Assembly (NCBI RefSeq): GCF_029255125.1
Contig: NZ_JAPUVR010000083.1
Coordinates: 1 to 34,181, forward strand
Direction of reading: 5' to 3'
DNA length: 34,181 nt
Source of the DNA: Accumulibacter sp.
GTDB taxonomy: Bacteria; Pseudomonadota; Gammaproteobacteria; Burkholderiales; Rhodocyclaceae
Below the pieces are notes generated by a model, which did no database searches, was not told where the DNA came from, and worked only from the letters and a program-made list of their open reading frames with translations. The first letter of the stretch is position 1, and each line of letters starts with the position of its first letter. This document shows positions 33,730 through 34,181 of the stretch, piece after piece. The translations under genes were made by a program, and so were the position numbers.

Positions 33730-34038
33730 CTGAAAAAATGCCAAGCTCGTCTTGCCCAGCCATCGCCAGCGAGGAAACCGCGGCCGGCGGGAAAGGAGAG
33801 TGTCTGAACGTCAGTTCATGAGCGTCTCCAGCGTTGCGCTTGGCGCCATTCTGCGCTGGCAGTCCAGGCAATCCCGCCAGATTACAGAAATGTAATCTGG
33901 CGGTCAGTATGCGGTCAGGCGCGCTTGCGCAGAATTCGCTCGTCGTCGAACAGGAGCGAATGCGGTGGAAACTGATGCCCAGAATTTTCAGGATGGTGCG
34001 CGCCGTCGGCGCATCCGGTTTCTCGCTGCGCGGCACAC
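33730..34038. promoter_or_regulatory. Leader region of the efflux gene
   Basis: Non-coding stretch of 309 bp between the IS remnant and the TolC-like gene. Its outstanding feature is the perfect dyad at 33874-33903 listed separately. The remainder (33904-34038) would hold the core promoter, but I see no convincing -35/-10 pair. No coding pattern is seen. Confidence 0.5.
33874..33903. promoter_or_regulatory. Perfect dyad CCGCCAGATTACA-GAAA-TGTAATCTGGCGG, candidate metal-regulator operator
   Basis: Arms of 13 bases are perfectly complementary around a 4-base centre. The core TTACA-N4-TGTAA resembles the dyads bound by OmpR-family metal regulators of the CusR/CopR/CzcR group (from memory, not searched). 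It lies 135 bp upstream of the efflux ATG. No T-run follows, so a terminator is unlikely. Confidence 0.6.
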
Positions 34039-34181
34039 ATGAATTCGATCGTCTCTCGCCAACTGAGGCTGGTGGCGATTCTTGCCGTCGGCGTGCTCGC
34101 CGGCTTTTCCGCCCAGGCGGCAGAAGGGCAGACATCCGGACTGGCGAGCGCCGTGGACCAAGCCTGGCGCCTGAACCCTCA
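34039..34181 (+). CDS. Outer-membrane efflux protein (TolC/CzcC-like), 3'-truncated by window edge
   Basis: Only the first 47 residues are in the window. They begin MNSIVSRQLRLVAILAVGVL with a signal peptide ending near FSAQAAEG. The mature start is SGLASAVDQAWRLNP, the typical opening helix of CzcC/TolC outer-membrane factors of heavy-metal RND pumps. With the metal-type two-component system nearby, a metal efflux operon continuing to the right is likely. No clear ribosome site is seen. The call rests on a short segment and could change when the rest is read. Confidence 0.6.
   Translation, partial: MNSIVSRQLRLVAILAVGVLAGFSAQAAEGQTSGLASAVDQAWRLNP

Overview
The window is a high-GC bacterial chromosome segment, dense in genes and with no rRNA, tRNA or CRISPR array that I can see. 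The gene set points to a betaproteobacterium of the Rhodocyclales type, such as Candidatus Accumulibacter or a Dechloromonas/Azonexus relative. That set includes a PhaM-type PHA granule protein, a DUF485/ActP acetate symporter pair, FeoAB with a small Cys-rich partner, HypD/HypE, and a Liv-type ABC transporter fused into an operon with an AMP-forming acyl-CoA ligase. This placement is an inference from gene content, not from a marker gene.

Layout. (1) 1-1707: 5'-truncated Kup potassium transporter, convergent with hypE. (2) 1823-4050 (-): hypD-hypE, [NiFe]-hydrogenase cofactor maturation, with no hypC beside it. (3) 4382-6103 (+): membrane sensor with an extended HBM-like periplasmic region and a HAMP domain but no output domain. 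(4) 6192-8741 (-): feoA-feoB-small Cys-rich membrane protein, behind a promoter with a Fur box between its -35 and -10. (5) 9070-9546 (+): PhaM-like granule protein. (6) 9598-18415 (-): eight-gene operon reading ligase, livG, livH, livM, substrate-binding protein, livF, unknown secreted protein, 2-methylacyl-CoA racemase-like class III CoA transferase. It looks like an uptake, CoA-activation and epimerisation route for a branched carboxylic acid. (7) 18645-21557 (+): a Crp/Fnr-family regulator, divergent from that operon, then DUF485-actP ending at a strong intrinsic terminator. (8) 21748-24626 (-): a second acyl-CoA ligase, an ABM-fold monooxygenase and a DUF2461 protein. (9) 24753-28425: the RNA-repair locus, rtcR (-) divergent from a zinc-ribbon gene overlapping rtcB (+), with a sigma-54 promoter and candidate RtcR sites between them; rtcA is absent. 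(10) 28586-34181: a heavy-metal-type two-component system (-) and the start of a TolC/CzcC-like efflux gene (+). They are separated by two same-orientation decayed copies of an insertion sequence that bracket an outer-membrane porin gene.

The acetate transporter, the acyl-CoA ligases, the racemase and PhaM together suggest a lifestyle built on scavenging organic acids and storing carbon as PHA. The most notable points are the ligase-ABC-racemase operon, the rtcB operon whose first gene is a zinc-ribbon protein, the three-repeat output-less HBM sensor, and the split metal-resistance locus with a perfect TTACA-N4-TGTAA dyad.
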